DNA of 64,000 bases from Agrobacterium tumefaciens str. B6 (lineage in GTDB: Bacteria; Pseudomonadota; Alphaproteobacteria; Rhizobiales; Rhizobiaceae), in NCBI RefSeq assembly GCF_001541315.1, contig NZ_LMVK01000015.1:19224-83223 (forward strand). The letters are read 5' to 3'. Shown piece after piece: positions 36,351 to 45,732 of the stretch. Both the position numbers and the translations under genes were made by a program. The notes under the pieces were generated by a model that saw only the letters and a program-made list of their open reading frames with translations, was not told the DNA's origin and ran no database searches. Positions within the stretch are counted from its first letter, which is position 1; the number at the start of each line of letters is the position of its first letter.

Positions 36351-37193
36351 ATGACCCTGTCCAGTCCGATCACCAAACTGGAAATCCCGCAGCAGCGTGT
36401 TGAGGCCCGCTACGGAACACAGGCCGATTTTTCTCCGCCTTTCTGGAATGACACGATCGACGCCTTGCTGAACCATCGCACCGCCCGCGCCTATCTGCCG
36501 AAAGCTCTGCCGGAGGGCAGCCTGGAACTTCTGGTCGCAGCCGCACAATCTGCGCCCACATCCTCCAATCTTCAGGCGTGGAGCGTGGTGGCGGTGCAGG
36601 ACAAGGAGCGCAAGGCACGTCTGGCGGGCTTCACGGGCGGCAACGCCCATATAAAGGATGCACCTGTTTTCCTCATCTGGCTTATCGACCTGAAGCGGCT
36701 GCGAACGGTCGCTTCCAACCACGGCAACAGCGGAGAAGGGCTGGATTATCTGGAAAGCTTCCTGATCGGCGCCATCGATGCGGCGCTGGCCGCGCAGAAC
36801 GCCGTTGCCGCAATCGATTCACTCGGTCTCGGCTCCTGCTACGTTGGCGGCATTCGCAACAGGCCGGAAGACGTATCCCGCGAACTGAACCTGCCTCCCG
36901 AAACGATTGCCGTCTTTGGCCTCACCGTGGGTTATCCAGACCCGGCCGTGAAAACCGACGTCAAACCGCGCCTGCCCCAGTCATCCATCCTGTTTCATGA
37001 AACCTATTCGGAGGCCGCACGGGATGATCTTGATTCCTATGACGCGGTCTTGAAGACGTTTCAGGAAAAACAGGGCCTGCCGCAAAACGGCTGGACAGCA
37101 CCCATTTCCCAGCGTGTCGAGAACGCCGCCGCGCTCAAAGGCCGCGCGGAACTGAGCCAGACATTGCGCCGTCTCGGTTTCGGCATCAAATAA
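36351..37193 (+). CDS. Nitroreductase-family NADPH:flavin-dependent oxidoreductase (NfsA-like)
   Basis: A 280-residue FMN enzyme: NHRTARAYLPKALPEGSLELLVAAAQSAPTSSNLQAWSVV is the N-terminal flavin-binding signature; GAIDAALAAQNAVAAIDSLGLGSCYVGGIR and FGLTVGYPDP are the other conserved parts. It reduces nitro or quinone compounds in known relatives and can supply reduced flavin. The ribosome site is weak. It lies just outside the first conserved 42-base element, with a hairpin after its stop. Confidence 0.87.
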   Translation: MTLSSPITKLEIPQQRVEARYGTQADFSPPFWNDTIDALLNHRTARAYLPKALPEGSLELLVAAAQSAPTSSNLQAWSVVAVQDKERKARLAGFTGGNAHIKDAPVFLIWLIDLKRLRTVASNHGNSGEGLDYLESFLIGAIDAALAAQNAVAAIDSLGLGSCYVGGIRNRPEDVSRELNLPPETIAVFGLTVGYPDPAVKTDVKPRLPQSSILFHETYSEAARDDLDSYDAVLKTFQEKQGLPQNGWTAPISQRVENAAALKGRAELSQTLRRLGFGIK

Positions 37194-37277
37194 ACTGTGT
37201 TGCAGCTGCCGGCATCGAACGCAGACGCGCGCCTGGCTCGGCGATAACGGACCGCCTGCCAGGGGCAGCGCAATCTC

Positions 37278-37309
37278 TCCCGAAATCGCCGATTTCGGGA
37301 ACTGATTTT
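37278..37309 (+). terminator. Hairpin terminator after the nitroreductase gene
   Basis: TCCCGAAATC, loop GCC, GATTTCGGGA is a perfect 10-bp stem, followed after five bases by TTTT. It separates the nitroreductase from the next transcription unit, whose upstream element begins at 37306. Confidence 0.6.
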
Positions 37310-37346
37310 CTACAAAATTAGTAGATATAGAATGACCGGTCTTCCT
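37306..37346 (+). promoter_or_regulatory. Conserved 42-base upstream element, copy A
   Basis: This segment aligns without gaps to 43701-43745 and 50423-50464: a TTTTCTACA-type start, a TATAGAATGACC-type middle and GTCTTCC at offset 33. It contains TCTAC/GTAGA as inverted repeat. It precedes the reductase gene at 37504 by 158 bases; no larger ORF intervenes. Confidence 0.6.
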
Positions 37347-37503
37347 TCAAACTGCTCGCAGGCTTTACGATCTGTCCCAGAGTGCTTTTGAACCGTGTGT
37401 TACCGCGATCCTCAATTGCTATCCGCACAGAGCGCCGAACCTATCAGCAGCCAAGCTCTCCGGGAAATCCGGAGCGCGAAAAAGACAAGACGAGAAACGA
37501 CAG

Positions 37504-38532
37504 ATGCCACGTTACGTTATCATCGGCGCCGGTGCGGTGGGCGCGAGCCTTGCAGCGCAGTTCGCACTCTCCGGCATTGACTATGCGCTTTTCGGACGGG
37601 GCGCCCAGATCAGCCATATCAGGCAGCATGGCCTCACCTTTCAGCGCCCCTCGGAGACGCGGCAGATCGATTTGAGGGTTTTCGACCTGACAGATATTCC
37701 GGAATTGACCCCGGATGATGTCCTCCTGCTCACCGTGAAAGCGCAGGATGCCGTCAGCGCGCTCGCCTTCTGGTCCTGGCAAAGCGTCTCGAACACAACG
37801 ACACCGGCGGCGGCAAATCTTCCGATCGTAACTTTTCAAAATGGACTGGCGACCGAAGCAAATGCCCTGAGAACATTTTCCAGGGTCTATGGCGCAAGCA
37901 TTCTGACCCCGGCGCGGTTCACCGAAACCGGCAAGGTGGTGGTTGGCGGCGAGCCGCAATTGGGCATCGTGACAGTCGGGCGCTTTCCGCTCGGGCAGGA
38001 TGACGTGACCGCGCAGGTCACGGCAGACCTGAACAGGGCGGGATATCTTGCCGAGCCAAGCGACGATATCCGCCGATGGAAAGCAGCAAAGCTCCTTCAC
38101 AACGTTCGCAATGCTCTGGAACTGTTCGACGGTCCGGCCGATCTGAACGACAGGATCAGCGCGGCTTTGGTGGATGAGGCCCGCCATGTGCTGGAAGCGG
38201 CAGGCTACACCCTTGCCTCGCCTTCCGAGCGAAGCCTCGACATCTCGAACTGGCGGGTTGCGCCGAACAGCGGAATTCACCCGGGCCAGCAATCGACCTG
38301 GCAGAGCTTCAGGCGCGGAGCCTCGAGCGAAGTGGATTTCCTCAACGGCGAAATCGTTCTGCTGGGCCGGATTCACGGCGTTCCGACGCCCTATAACGAA
38401 GCCGTGCAAACGCTTGCCGGAAAGCTGGCACATCAGGGCGGGTTTTCAAAGCCGCTGCCGCTCGATGCGATCACGTCTCTCATCGCCGCCCCGGACCGGG
38501 CGGCGCATGCCAGTCCTGCCGTCACTTCATGA
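37504..38532 (+). CDS. Ketopantoate-reductase-family (ApbA/PanE-like) oxidoreductase
   Basis: A 342-residue NADP-dependent 2-ketoacid reductase-like protein. The N-terminal Rossmann motif is YVIIGAGAVGASLAAQFA; VLLLTVKAQDA and IVTFQNGLATEANAL are the usual ApbA motifs, and the C-terminal domain has RRGASSEVDFLNGEIVLLGRIHGVPTPYNEAV, including the conserved Glu and Asn. Because it heads a unit with a sulphur-type upstream element and not a pantothenate locus, a different 2-oxoacid substrate is likely. Confidence 0.85.
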   Translation: MPRYVIIGAGAVGASLAAQFALSGIDYALFGRGAQISHIRQHGLTFQRPSETRQIDLRVFDLTDIPELTPDDVLLLTVKAQDAVSALAFWSWQSVSNTTTPAAANLPIVTFQNGLATEANALRTFSRVYGASILTPARFTETGKVVVGGEPQLGIVTVGRFPLGQDDVTAQVTADLNRAGYLAEPSDDIRRWKAAKLLHNVRNALELFDGPADLNDRISAALVDEARHVLEAAGYTLASPSERSLDISNWRVAPNSGIHPGQQSTWQSFRRGASSEVDFLNGEIVLLGRIHGVPTPYNEAVQTLAGKLAHQGGFSKPLPLDAITSLIAAPDRAAHASPAVTS

Positions 38533-38581
38533 CCGGCAATCCGTATCAGCACGACTTTTGAAACGACAGTGTGAAACGATA

Positions 38582-39154
38582 ATGCGAGAAGCCATATCAG
38601 ACCATATCCTCACCGCCGCTGGCACACTCTTCTATCGCGAGGGCATCCGGGCCGTCGGCATAGATCGTATCATCGAAGAAGCGAATGTGGCGAAGGCGAC
38701 GCTCTATCGGCATTTCCCGTCGAAAGATCATCTCGTTGCAGCCTATCTGGAGGCGCGTCACGAGCGGGTAATCCATTCGCTCCAGAAAGTGCTGGATGCC
38801 GACATGGCTCCGAAGGAGCAAATCCGGTTGATCTTCGAGCAACTCCACGAAAAGGCCGATAGCCCGGATTTTCGCGGCTGCGCCTTCGCTCTTGCGGTTG
38901 CGGAACATGGCGAATCCGAACGCGTCGTGGTCGTTGCGCGTGCCCATAAGGCGAAGGTCAGGGACGTGTTTGCCGCTGTCCTGGCAAGAGCCGGCAGCAC
39001 GGTGGAGATTGCCTCTGCCCATCTGTCGCTTCTCTACGAAGGGGCACTGGCAACCGTCGCCGTCGGACGCGATCCCAAAGCAGTGCTGATTGCGCGAGAC
39101 TGTGCTCTCTCCGTCTTCGACACGGCCGCCGCCTCCACCAATCAACCCAACTGA
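38582..39154 (+). CDS. TetR-family transcriptional regulator
   Basis: A 190-residue TetR repressor: ISDHILTAAGTLFYREGIRAVGIDRIIEEANVAKATLYRHFPSKDHLVAAYLEAR is the complete N-terminal helix-turn-helix domain; the C-terminal domain is variable. The frame stays open far upstream within the reductase gene, but ATG 38582 gives the standard family length. It is co-directional with the reductase (49-base gap) and the following isomerase (12-base gap), so it may control its own operon. Confidence 0.85.
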   Translation: MREAISDHILTAAGTLFYREGIRAVGIDRIIEEANVAKATLYRHFPSKDHLVAAYLEARHERVIHSLQKVLDADMAPKEQIRLIFEQLHEKADSPDFRGCAFALAVAEHGESERVVVVARAHKAKVRDVFAAVLARAGSTVEIASAHLSLLYEGALATVAVGRDPKAVLIARDCALSVFDTAAASTNQPN

Positions 39155-39166
39155 AAGCAGCAGATA

Positions 39167-39769
39167 ATGACAAAGACGATCGATTATTTCTTCAGCATCG
39201 GCTCCCCCTGGGCCTTCATCGGTCTTGAACCGTTTGCTGTGCTGGCGAAAGAACAGGGTGCCACGATCCGCCCTCATGTCATTCCGCTGATCGAGGAGAA
39301 CGGCGGCATTTATTCACGAAACCGGCCGGAGGCCAGACGCGCCTACTGGATCAGGGATCTGAAGCGCTGGGCGGCATTGCGCGGAAAAGTGCTCAATTTC
39401 GACAATCGCGCCGCTCTCTCGGATCCCGCACCCGCCGGCCTGATAGTCGCGGCGGCGATTGAAACGGGCGATGACTGGCTCAAGCTGGCGGTTGCGCTTC
39501 AGGAGGCCTTCTGGGTTCGTGGTGAAGACATCGGCAATGCAGATGTCCGCCGGGCCATTGCGACAGCTGCAGGCTTTGATGCTGCAGCGCTCGACAAACA
39601 CGGCCAAAGTGATGCGGTCGCAGCATTGCAAAAGGCCAGCTTCGAAGCCGCTAGGGCAGCCGGCGTGTTCGGCGTGCCGACCTATCGCTATCAGGATGAA
39701 CTCTACTGGGGGCAGGACAGCCTTCCATTCCTCGAGCGTCATCTCAGGGGCGAAAAGCTCGCCGCCTGA
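39167..39769 (+). CDS. DsbA-family / 2-hydroxychromene-2-carboxylate isomerase-like (kappa-GST fold) protein
   Basis: A 200-residue thioredoxin-fold protein with the kappa-class glutathione transferase layout: IDYFFSIGSPWAFIG carries the catalytic-type Ser13, a helical insert (DWLKLAVALQEAFWVRGEDIGNADVRRAIA) follows, and AARAAGVFGVPTYRY supplies the cis-proline that binds glutathione. No redox CxxC is present and no signal peptide, so it is a cytoplasmic glutathione-dependent isomerase or transferase rather than a disulphide oxidase. Confidence 0.83.
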   Translation: MTKTIDYFFSIGSPWAFIGLEPFAVLAKEQGATIRPHVIPLIEENGGIYSRNRPEARRAYWIRDLKRWAALRGKVLNFDNRAALSDPAPAGLIVAAAIETGDDWLKLAVALQEAFWVRGEDIGNADVRRAIATAAGFDAAALDKHGQSDAVAALQKASFEAARAAGVFGVPTYRYQDELYWGQDSLPFLERHLRGEKLAA

Positions 39770-39882
39770 TATCACCGCCAGATGGCGGAGACAGTCTGGC
39801 GTTCCGCCGGGCGCGCGCTTCGCCCTTGATGTTTGCAAGTTTGTCGTAGCATTCCGCTGCCAGTCTCCCACGGAATCTTCTT

Positions 39883-41259
39883 ATGCCTGACCTGTCCCCT
39901 TCTCTCATCCAATCCCTAGGGTACCTCCTCGGGGAGCGTCTTTCAACCTCCCTGGCACTGCGCGAGCAGCATGGGCGCGGCGAAGCGCATCATGCAGCCG
40001 TGTTTCCCGACGCGGTCGCTTTCGCTGAAACCACCTCCGAAGTATCCGAGATCGTGCGGCTATGCGCAGCGGAAGGGGTGCCCGTCATCGCTTTCGGCGC
40101 CGGCACCTCGCTCGAGGGGCATTTGACGGCTGTCAATGGCGGGGTCTCGATCGACCTTTCGCGGATGTCGACGATAACCCGTATCAGCAGTGAGGATCTG
40201 GATTGCACGGTTGAGGCCGGCGTCACGCGGGAGCAGTTGAACACATATCTGCGCGACATGGGATTGTTCTTTCCCATCGACCCTGGCGCAAACGCCTCGA
40301 TTGGCGGCATGGCCGCAACCCGCGCTTCCGGCACCAATGCCGTCCGCTACGGAACGATGCGGGAAAACGTGCTCGGGCTGACTGTGGTGCTGCCGACCGG
40401 TCAGATCATCAGAACCGGCGGTCGCGCCAGAAAATCTTCCGCCGGATATGATCTGACGCGGTTATTTGTAGGCTCGGAAGGAACGCTGGGGATCATCACC
40501 GAAATAACGCTTCGTCTCTACGGAATACCGGAAACCATCTCGGCGGCGCTCTGCTCTTTCGAGAGCGTCGAACAGGCGGTGGCATCAGCCATTCAGGTCG
40601 TGCAGCTGGGCATCCCGGTCGCCCGCATGGAGCTTATGGACCGTGGCCTGATCAGGGCCGTCAACGCCTATTCCGGGCTGGACCTGAAGATCGAGGACAC
40701 GTTGGCTTTCGAGTTTCATGGCTCACCCGCCGGCGTTCAGGAACAGGTCGACATGGTATCCGCCATCGTGGAGGAACATGGCGGCAAGGATTTCGAGTGG
40801 GCCAATGCACCCGAAGAACGCAATCGACTCTGGAAAGCGAGACATAACGCGTTTTACGCCGTCGTATCGCAGAGGCCAAACGCCAAAGGCTGGTCATCGG
40901 ATGTCTGTGTCCCGGTCTCACAACTCAGCAATTGCATATTAAAGACCCGCGAACTTCTGAAGGATTGCAGCGTGCCGGCGGCTATCCTCGGCCATGTCGG
41001 CGACGGCAATTATCATGTTGTCTTTGCGGTCGATCCCGACAATGCGGAAGAGCTCGGCGAAGTGGCGGCCATCAACAAGAAGATGGTGCAATATGCCCTC
41101 TCCATCGGCGGCACCTCGACCGGCGAACACGGCGTCGGCACCGGGAAAATCGCTTATCTGCGCGAGGAACATGGCGACGCGGTTGATCTGATGGCGCTCA
41201 TCAAACATGCGGTCGACCCTGCCGGCATCATGAATCCGGGGAAAATCCTGCCGAAATAG
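39883..41259 (+). CDS. FAD-binding D-lactate / 2-hydroxyacid dehydrogenase (GlcD/Dld-like)
   Basis: A 458-residue flavoprotein of the vanillyl-alcohol-oxidase group. The FAD_binding_4 domain has VIAFGAGTSLEGHL, DPGANASIGGMAATRASGTNAVRYG and YDLTRLFVGSEGTLGIITE; the C-terminal FAD-oxidase_C domain has AILGHVGDGNYHVVF with the metal-binding histidines and STGEHGVGTGK. It oxidises a D-2-hydroxyacid, most simply D-lactate, such as the product of glutathione-dependent glyoxalase reactions. It is followed 38 bases later by the BisC gene. Confidence 0.88.
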   Translation: MPDLSPSLIQSLGYLLGERLSTSLALREQHGRGEAHHAAVFPDAVAFAETTSEVSEIVRLCAAEGVPVIAFGAGTSLEGHLTAVNGGVSIDLSRMSTITRISSEDLDCTVEAGVTREQLNTYLRDMGLFFPIDPGANASIGGMAATRASGTNAVRYGTMRENVLGLTVVLPTGQIIRTGGRARKSSAGYDLTRLFVGSEGTLGIITEITLRLYGIPETISAALCSFESVEQAVASAIQVVQLGIPVARMELMDRGLIRAVNAYSGLDLKIEDTLAFEFHGSPAGVQEQVDMVSAIVEEHGGKDFEWANAPEERNRLWKARHNAFYAVVSQRPNAKGWSSDVCVPVSQLSNCILKTRELLKDCSVPAAILGHVGDGNYHVVFAVDPDNAEELGEVAAINKKMVQYALSIGGTSTGEHGVGTGKIAYLREEHGDAVDLMALIKHAVDPAGIMNPGKILPK

Positions 41260-41297
41260 AATTGCCACGTTGCAATCCATGATCGTGAGGCCATGCG

Positions 41298-43640
41298 ATG
41301 AATCCCTTCAAGACTCACAGTTCCCACTGGGGTGCATTCTCCGGACGCTTTGCAAATGGGCGACTGGAGATAGAACCCCACCCCGGTGACCCGCATCCAT
41401 CACCGCTTCTGGGCAATCTTCCAGCGATTGCCGACAGCCCCGTTCGCATCAGACGGCCTGCCGTCCGGCGGGGCTGGCTTGAACGCGAGACCGGCCACGC
41501 GCAGCGACGCGGCGCTGACGATTACGTCGAGGTCAGCTGGGCCGAAGCGACGAAGCTGGTCGCGGATGAGCTGAAACGGGTCTATGACGATCATGGCCCG
41601 AGCGCCGTGTTCGGCGGCTCCTATGGCTGGTCGAGTGCCGGCCGGTTTCATCACGCACAAAGCCAGATTCACCGCTTTTTGAACGTCCTTGGCGGATATG
41701 TCCGGTCCGTCAACACGTATAGTTCCGGCGCTGCCATGGTCATAATCCCCCATGTGCTTGGACCGTATGACAGCTTCGACCGCAAGAGCGTGACCTGGGA
41801 CGCGATCGAACGCAGCAGCGAGCTGGTGCTCGCCTTCGGTGGAATGGCGATCAAGAACGCCGATGTCCACGGTGGAGGGATCAGCACGCATTCCGTCCGG
41901 CAGAAACTGGCCGGCGCGAGCGCTCGCGGTGCACATTTCACATTCATCAGTCCGTTGGCAGACGATTTTCCGGGTGATTTGAATGCCGAGTGGCTTCCCA
42001 TTATTCCCGGTACGGACGTGGCGATGATGCTCGGGCTTGCTCATGTCCTCGTCGCGGAAGGACTGCACGACCGGGCGTTTCTGGAGCGTTATACGGCTGG
42101 ATATGATCGGTTCGAGAACTATCTTCTTGGCAGGGAGGACGGCCAGCATAAAAACCCCGAATGGGCGGCCGCGATCTGCAACATCGCCCCGGAGACGATC
42201 CGCAAGCTGGCGCGAAAGATGGCCGGTTCCAGAACCCTGATCACGGTCAGCCATTCGCTGCAGCGGGCCGATTATGGCGAACAGCCGGTGTGGATGGGCA
42301 TTGTCCTTGCCGCCATGCTTGGCCAGATCGGACTGGACGGCGGCGGATTTTCCTATTCCCTTGGCGCATTGGGCAATATCGGCAAGAACCTTCTCGCCGT
42401 TCCCTTGCCAACGCTACAGCAATTCAAAAATCCCGTGCCGGACTATATTCCCTGTGCGCGCATCGCCGATATGCTGCTTAATCCCGGCACCGAGTTTCAT
42501 TACAACGGAAACGCACTCCGCTATCCCGATATCCGGCTTGTCTATTGGGCGGGTGGCAATCCATTTCACCATCATCAGGATATCAACCGGTTGCGGGCCG
42601 CTTTCCGGCGTCCCGAAACGATCATCGTCCACGAGTCGGCCTGGACCTCGACCGCGCGACATGCCGATATCGTGCTGCCCGCCACGACCACGCTTGAGCG
42701 TGACGACATCGGCGCCGCCGATCGCGATCCCCTGATGATCGCCATGAAGCGCCTGATCGCCCCTGTCGGCGAAGCACGCGACGATTATGAGATATTCGCT
42801 GGGATTGCGCGGGAACTTGGCAGGTCCGATGCCTTTACCGAAAACCGCAACAGCAGAGAATGGCTCGCCTTCCTGTACGAAACGACCCGTCAGGCGCTTG
42901 CGGCGGGCGGCCACGACGCGCCCGATTTTGAAACCTTCTGGGAGCGGGGGGAACTGCTTCTTCCGGTTAAACCCGACGATGGTGGCCCGGCGCGCGCTTT
43001 CCTTGAGGGTCCCGGGACGAAGCCGCTGCCGACACCCTCAGGAAAAATCGAGATCTATTCCGAAACGGTCGAGGGTTTCGGTTATGAGGACTGCAAAGGT
43101 CATCCGCGCTGGTATCCCCCAAGAATGGAGACGCCCGATGACGCCCGCCTGCATCCCCTGTACCTCGTCTGCAATCAGCCATATCAACGTCTGCACAGCC
43201 AGCTGGACTATGGCGATTTCAGCCGTTCGACCAAGATCAGGGATCGGGAGCCTGTCCGCATCCATCCGGCCGATGCCGCGGCCCGCGGAATATCTGACGG
43301 CGACGTCGTCAGGCTTTTTAATGCGCGCGGCAGCTGCCTCGCTGGCGCCATCGTCAGTGAGGACGTCATGCCGGGGGTGATGCAGCTTGCCACCGGCGCA
43401 TGGTTCGAGCCGCAGGATTCCGCTGACGACAATGCCATCTGCATCCATGGCAACCCCAATATCCTGACCCGCGACATCGGCACTTCGAAACTGTCTCAGG
43501 GTTCGACCGGCCAGATCGCCAGGGTGGAGATTGAGCTTTTTACCGGTGATTTGCCGCCGGTCAGGATTTTCGAAGCCATGACATTTGCCCTGCGTGACAC
43601 GGCATCTTCGGCGCCGGGCCATCCTCAATCACCGGCGTGA
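41298..43640 (+). CDS. bisC: Biotin/methionine sulphoxide reductase-type molybdoenzyme (BisC family)
   Basis: A 780-residue molybdopterin-guanine-dinucleotide enzyme of the DMSO-reductase family, without iron-sulphur cysteines at the N-terminus. The molybdenum ligand is most likely Ser113 in YGWSSAGRFHHAQ. SVNTYSSGAAMVIIPHVLG, YWAGGNPFHHHQDINRLR and DIVLPATTTLERDDIGAADRDP are typical of BisC, TorZ and DmsA-like enzymes. No twin-arginine signal is present, so it is cytoplasmic like BisC, which rescues oxidised biotin or methionine. Its setting among organosulphur genes fits sulphoxide reduction. Confidence 0.87.
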   Translation: MNPFKTHSSHWGAFSGRFANGRLEIEPHPGDPHPSPLLGNLPAIADSPVRIRRPAVRRGWLERETGHAQRRGADDYVEVSWAEATKLVADELKRVYDDHGPSAVFGGSYGWSSAGRFHHAQSQIHRFLNVLGGYVRSVNTYSSGAAMVIIPHVLGPYDSFDRKSVTWDAIERSSELVLAFGGMAIKNADVHGGGISTHSVRQKLAGASARGAHFTFISPLADDFPGDLNAEWLPIIPGTDVAMMLGLAHVLVAEGLHDRAFLERYTAGYDRFENYLLGREDGQHKNPEWAAAICNIAPETIRKLARKMAGSRTLITVSHSLQRADYGEQPVWMGIVLAAMLGQIGLDGGGFSYSLGALGNIGKNLLAVPLPTLQQFKNPVPDYIPCARIADMLLNPGTEFHYNGNALRYPDIRLVYWAGGNPFHHHQDINRLRAAFRRPETIIVHESAWTSTARHADIVLPATTTLERDDIGAADRDPLMIAMKRLIAPVGEARDDYEIFAGIARELGRSDAFTENRNSREWLAFLYETTRQALAAGGHDAPDFETFWERGELLLPVKPDDGGPARAFLEGPGTKPLPTPSGKIEIYSETVEGFGYEDCKGHPRWYPPRMETPDDARLHPLYLVCNQPYQRLHSQLDYGDFSRSTKIRDREPVRIHPADAAARGISDGDVVRLFNARGSCLAGAIVSEDVMPGVMQLATGAWFEPQDSADDNAICIHGNPNILTRDIGTSKLSQGSTGQIARVEIELFTGDLPPVRIFEAMTFALRDTASSAPGHPQSPA

Positions 43641-44038
43641 GACGGCAATTTAAGGGCGTCTGAAACACCAATCCAAACTGTCGGCAAAATGGCGATAAAA
43701 TAATTCACTAAATCGATAGAAAAAGAACAACCAGTCTTTCTCCCTCACGCCTGACTGCTAGGTTATGGGCAAGATGAACACCGCAACGAGGGACCGCGTC
43801 ATGACTGGAATATGTAGAAGCGGGCGCGCTCCTCAGCCAAGCAGGCTTCCAGAAGCCGCTCGCTAACCCCGCGACGCCCAACCCGATCATCAATGAACTC
43901 CAGCATTCTCCCGCCCGGCTGAAAAGCCGGTGCGGCAACGGTTTGACGTGCGTTGTACCGATGGCAGCAGCAGTAGTCCGTCCGCAGGAGATGCAGAAAT
44001 TGCAACGAAAAAAACTTTGAATTTATCAGGATCATACC
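43641..44038. other. Leader region of the peptide-type transporter operon
   Basis: A 398-base gap holding upstream element B (43701-43745). Downstream of it a short frame (ATG 43801, 21 codons, start MTGICRSGRAPQPS) could be a leader peptide, but its ribosome site is weak and I would not annotate it as a gene. The binding-protein ATG follows with AAGGATC-like spacing at 44039. Nothing else stands out. Confidence 0.45.
43701..43745 (+). promoter_or_regulatory. Conserved 42-base upstream element, copy B
   Basis: The most divergent of three gap-free copies: AATTCACTAAATCGATAGAA, then an AGAACAACC-type middle and GTCTT at offset 33, as in copies A and C. It lies 305 bases before the binding-protein gene of the ABC importer. 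Confidence 0.55.
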
Positions 44039-45694
44039 ATGACAAAACGTTCTTTCTCATTCTCCCTGTCGCGTCGCCGGCTGCTTTTCACAGCCTCCTT
44101 GGCGGCCTCGGCCTCGCTGTTTTTATCGACAGTGGCACCTCTAAGCGCAGTGGCGGCGGATACGCCGCGCGATGGCGGTGACATCACGTTTCTGATCGAT
44201 TCACTGGGCGACACGTGGATCCCCAACAACAGCGCCATCTCCAGTTTCCAGGGCCACATCTGGGGTCATGTTACGGATAAGCTGCTTTACGTCGATGCCG
44301 AAGGCAAGGTCAGCCCCTGGCTTGCCGAACGCTGGGAGCAGAACGACACCGCAACGGAATTCACCCTGCACCTCAAAAGCGGCGTGACTTTCTCCGACGG
44401 CGAACCGCTTGATGCGAAGGCCGTCGTCGCCAATCTCGACATCTGGTATGCCGGCCGCAAGAACGAGGGGATCAACCCGATCGGCCTTTTCCCCAAGACC
44501 TATGATCGCGCGGAAGCGGTCGATGCCACGACGGTCAAGGTGTTCTTCAAGAAGCCGACGCTCGGTTTCATTCCGACCCTTGGCTATCACGGTTCCATCC
44601 TGGTCTCCCCCAAAAGCATCGCCCAGCCTGCCAGCCAGCAGGCAGACCTCAGCAAGACCGCCGGTAGCGGACCTTATGTGGTGGAGTCCTGGAAAGAGGG
44701 TGACCATGTCACTCTCGTCAAGCGCAAGGACTATAATTGGGGGCCCGCCGTAGTCGGCCATACCGGACCCGCCTATCTCGATACCATCACCTACAAGCTG
44801 GTGTCGGAACCATCCCTTCGCGTCGCTTCGGTTCAGTCCGGTCAGGCGGACGTCGCCTATAACGCCTCGCCCCAGGAGCTGAAATCGCTCAAGGAGGAAG
44901 GCTTTACCGTCGCGACGCCGCGTTATCTCGGCTTCGTCAACGGCTGGGCGGTCAACACCAAGCTTCAACCCTATGATGATGCGAAGGTGCGTCAGGCACT
45001 CCAGGCAGGCATCAATCGCCAGGAAATCATCGACACCGTCTATACGCAGGACTGGAAGCTTGCGACGTCGTTCATCCAGAGCAACGTCCCCGGCGCGACC
45101 GATCACAGCGATCTCCTCGCCTACAATCCGGACAGGGCGGAGAAGCTTCTGGACGAAGCCGGATGGGCCAAGGGCGCGGACGGCGTTCGGGTGAAAGACG
45201 GCAAGCCGCTGGAATTGACGATCCATTCCAATCCCTATCTGGCAACTTCGAAATCCGTCGATGAGCTGATTGCCCAGCAGCTTGGCAGGCTCGGATGGAA
45301 GGTCAACATCAGGGCTTATGATGTCGTGACCTATGGCGAGAAGGTCAAATTCGGCGGCGCCGCAGTTCCCGCATATGAAGTCACGCGCAGCTTCATCGAT
45401 GCCGGCACGGTCGCCAGCATCCTGACCAACGCCAACAATGGCGAGAACTGGTTCGCGCTGGATGAGCGTGATGCAAAGCTCAACGACCTGCGTGACAAAA
45501 TCGCCGGCGCGGGTTCGGTCGAGGAACGAAAGCCTCTTCTGGACGGCCTGCAAAAATACGTGCTGGAACAGGGCTATTTCATACCACGCACCCAAATCGT
45601 CCAGCGCATTTACGTGCAATCGCCGAAGCTGAAGGGCGAAGTCTATAACGGCGTCGCTTACGCCAGCTACTACACAGCGTTCATTGCCGAATGA
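44039..45694 (+). CDS. ABC transporter binding protein, family 5 (peptide/glutathione-type)
   Basis: A 551-residue periplasmic solute-binding protein. The N-terminus has a twin-arginine-like SRRRLLFTASLAASASLFL and cleavage near AVAAD. WLAERWEQNDTATEFTLHLKSGVTFSDGEPLDAKAVVANLD is the family-5 signature. Relatives bind dipeptides, glutathione, nickel complexes or opines. It leads an operon with two permeases, a double ATPase and a flavin monooxygenase, and lies behind upstream element B. Confidence 0.88.
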   Translation: MTKRSFSFSLSRRRLLFTASLAASASLFLSTVAPLSAVAADTPRDGGDITFLIDSLGDTWIPNNSAISSFQGHIWGHVTDKLLYVDAEGKVSPWLAERWEQNDTATEFTLHLKSGVTFSDGEPLDAKAVVANLDIWYAGRKNEGINPIGLFPKTYDRAEAVDATTVKVFFKKPTLGFIPTLGYHGSILVSPKSIAQPASQQADLSKTAGSGPYVVESWKEGDHVTLVKRKDYNWGPAVVGHTGPAYLDTITYKLVSEPSLRVASVQSGQADVAYNASPQELKSLKEEGFTVATPRYLGFVNGWAVNTKLQPYDDAKVRQALQAGINRQEIIDTVYTQDWKLATSFIQSNVPGATDHSDLLAYNPDRAEKLLDEAGWAKGADGVRVKDGKPLELTIHSNPYLATSKSVDELIAQQLGRLGWKVNIRAYDVVTYGEKVKFGGAAVPAYEVTRSFIDAGTVASILTNANNGENWFALDERDAKLNDLRDKIAGAGSVEERKPLLDGLQKYVLEQGYFIPRTQIVQRIYVQSPKLKGEVYNGVAYASYYTAFIAE

Positions 45695-45732
45695 GGCCAG
45701 CGCCCACCAAGTAACGTCAAGGAGGTGACGGC

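Noticed and set aside
43801..43866. Cys-containing leader peptide (21 codons) before the sulphur transporter
   Set aside because: Weak ribosome site, no repeat of Cys codons and no similar peptide after the other two copies of the upstream element.
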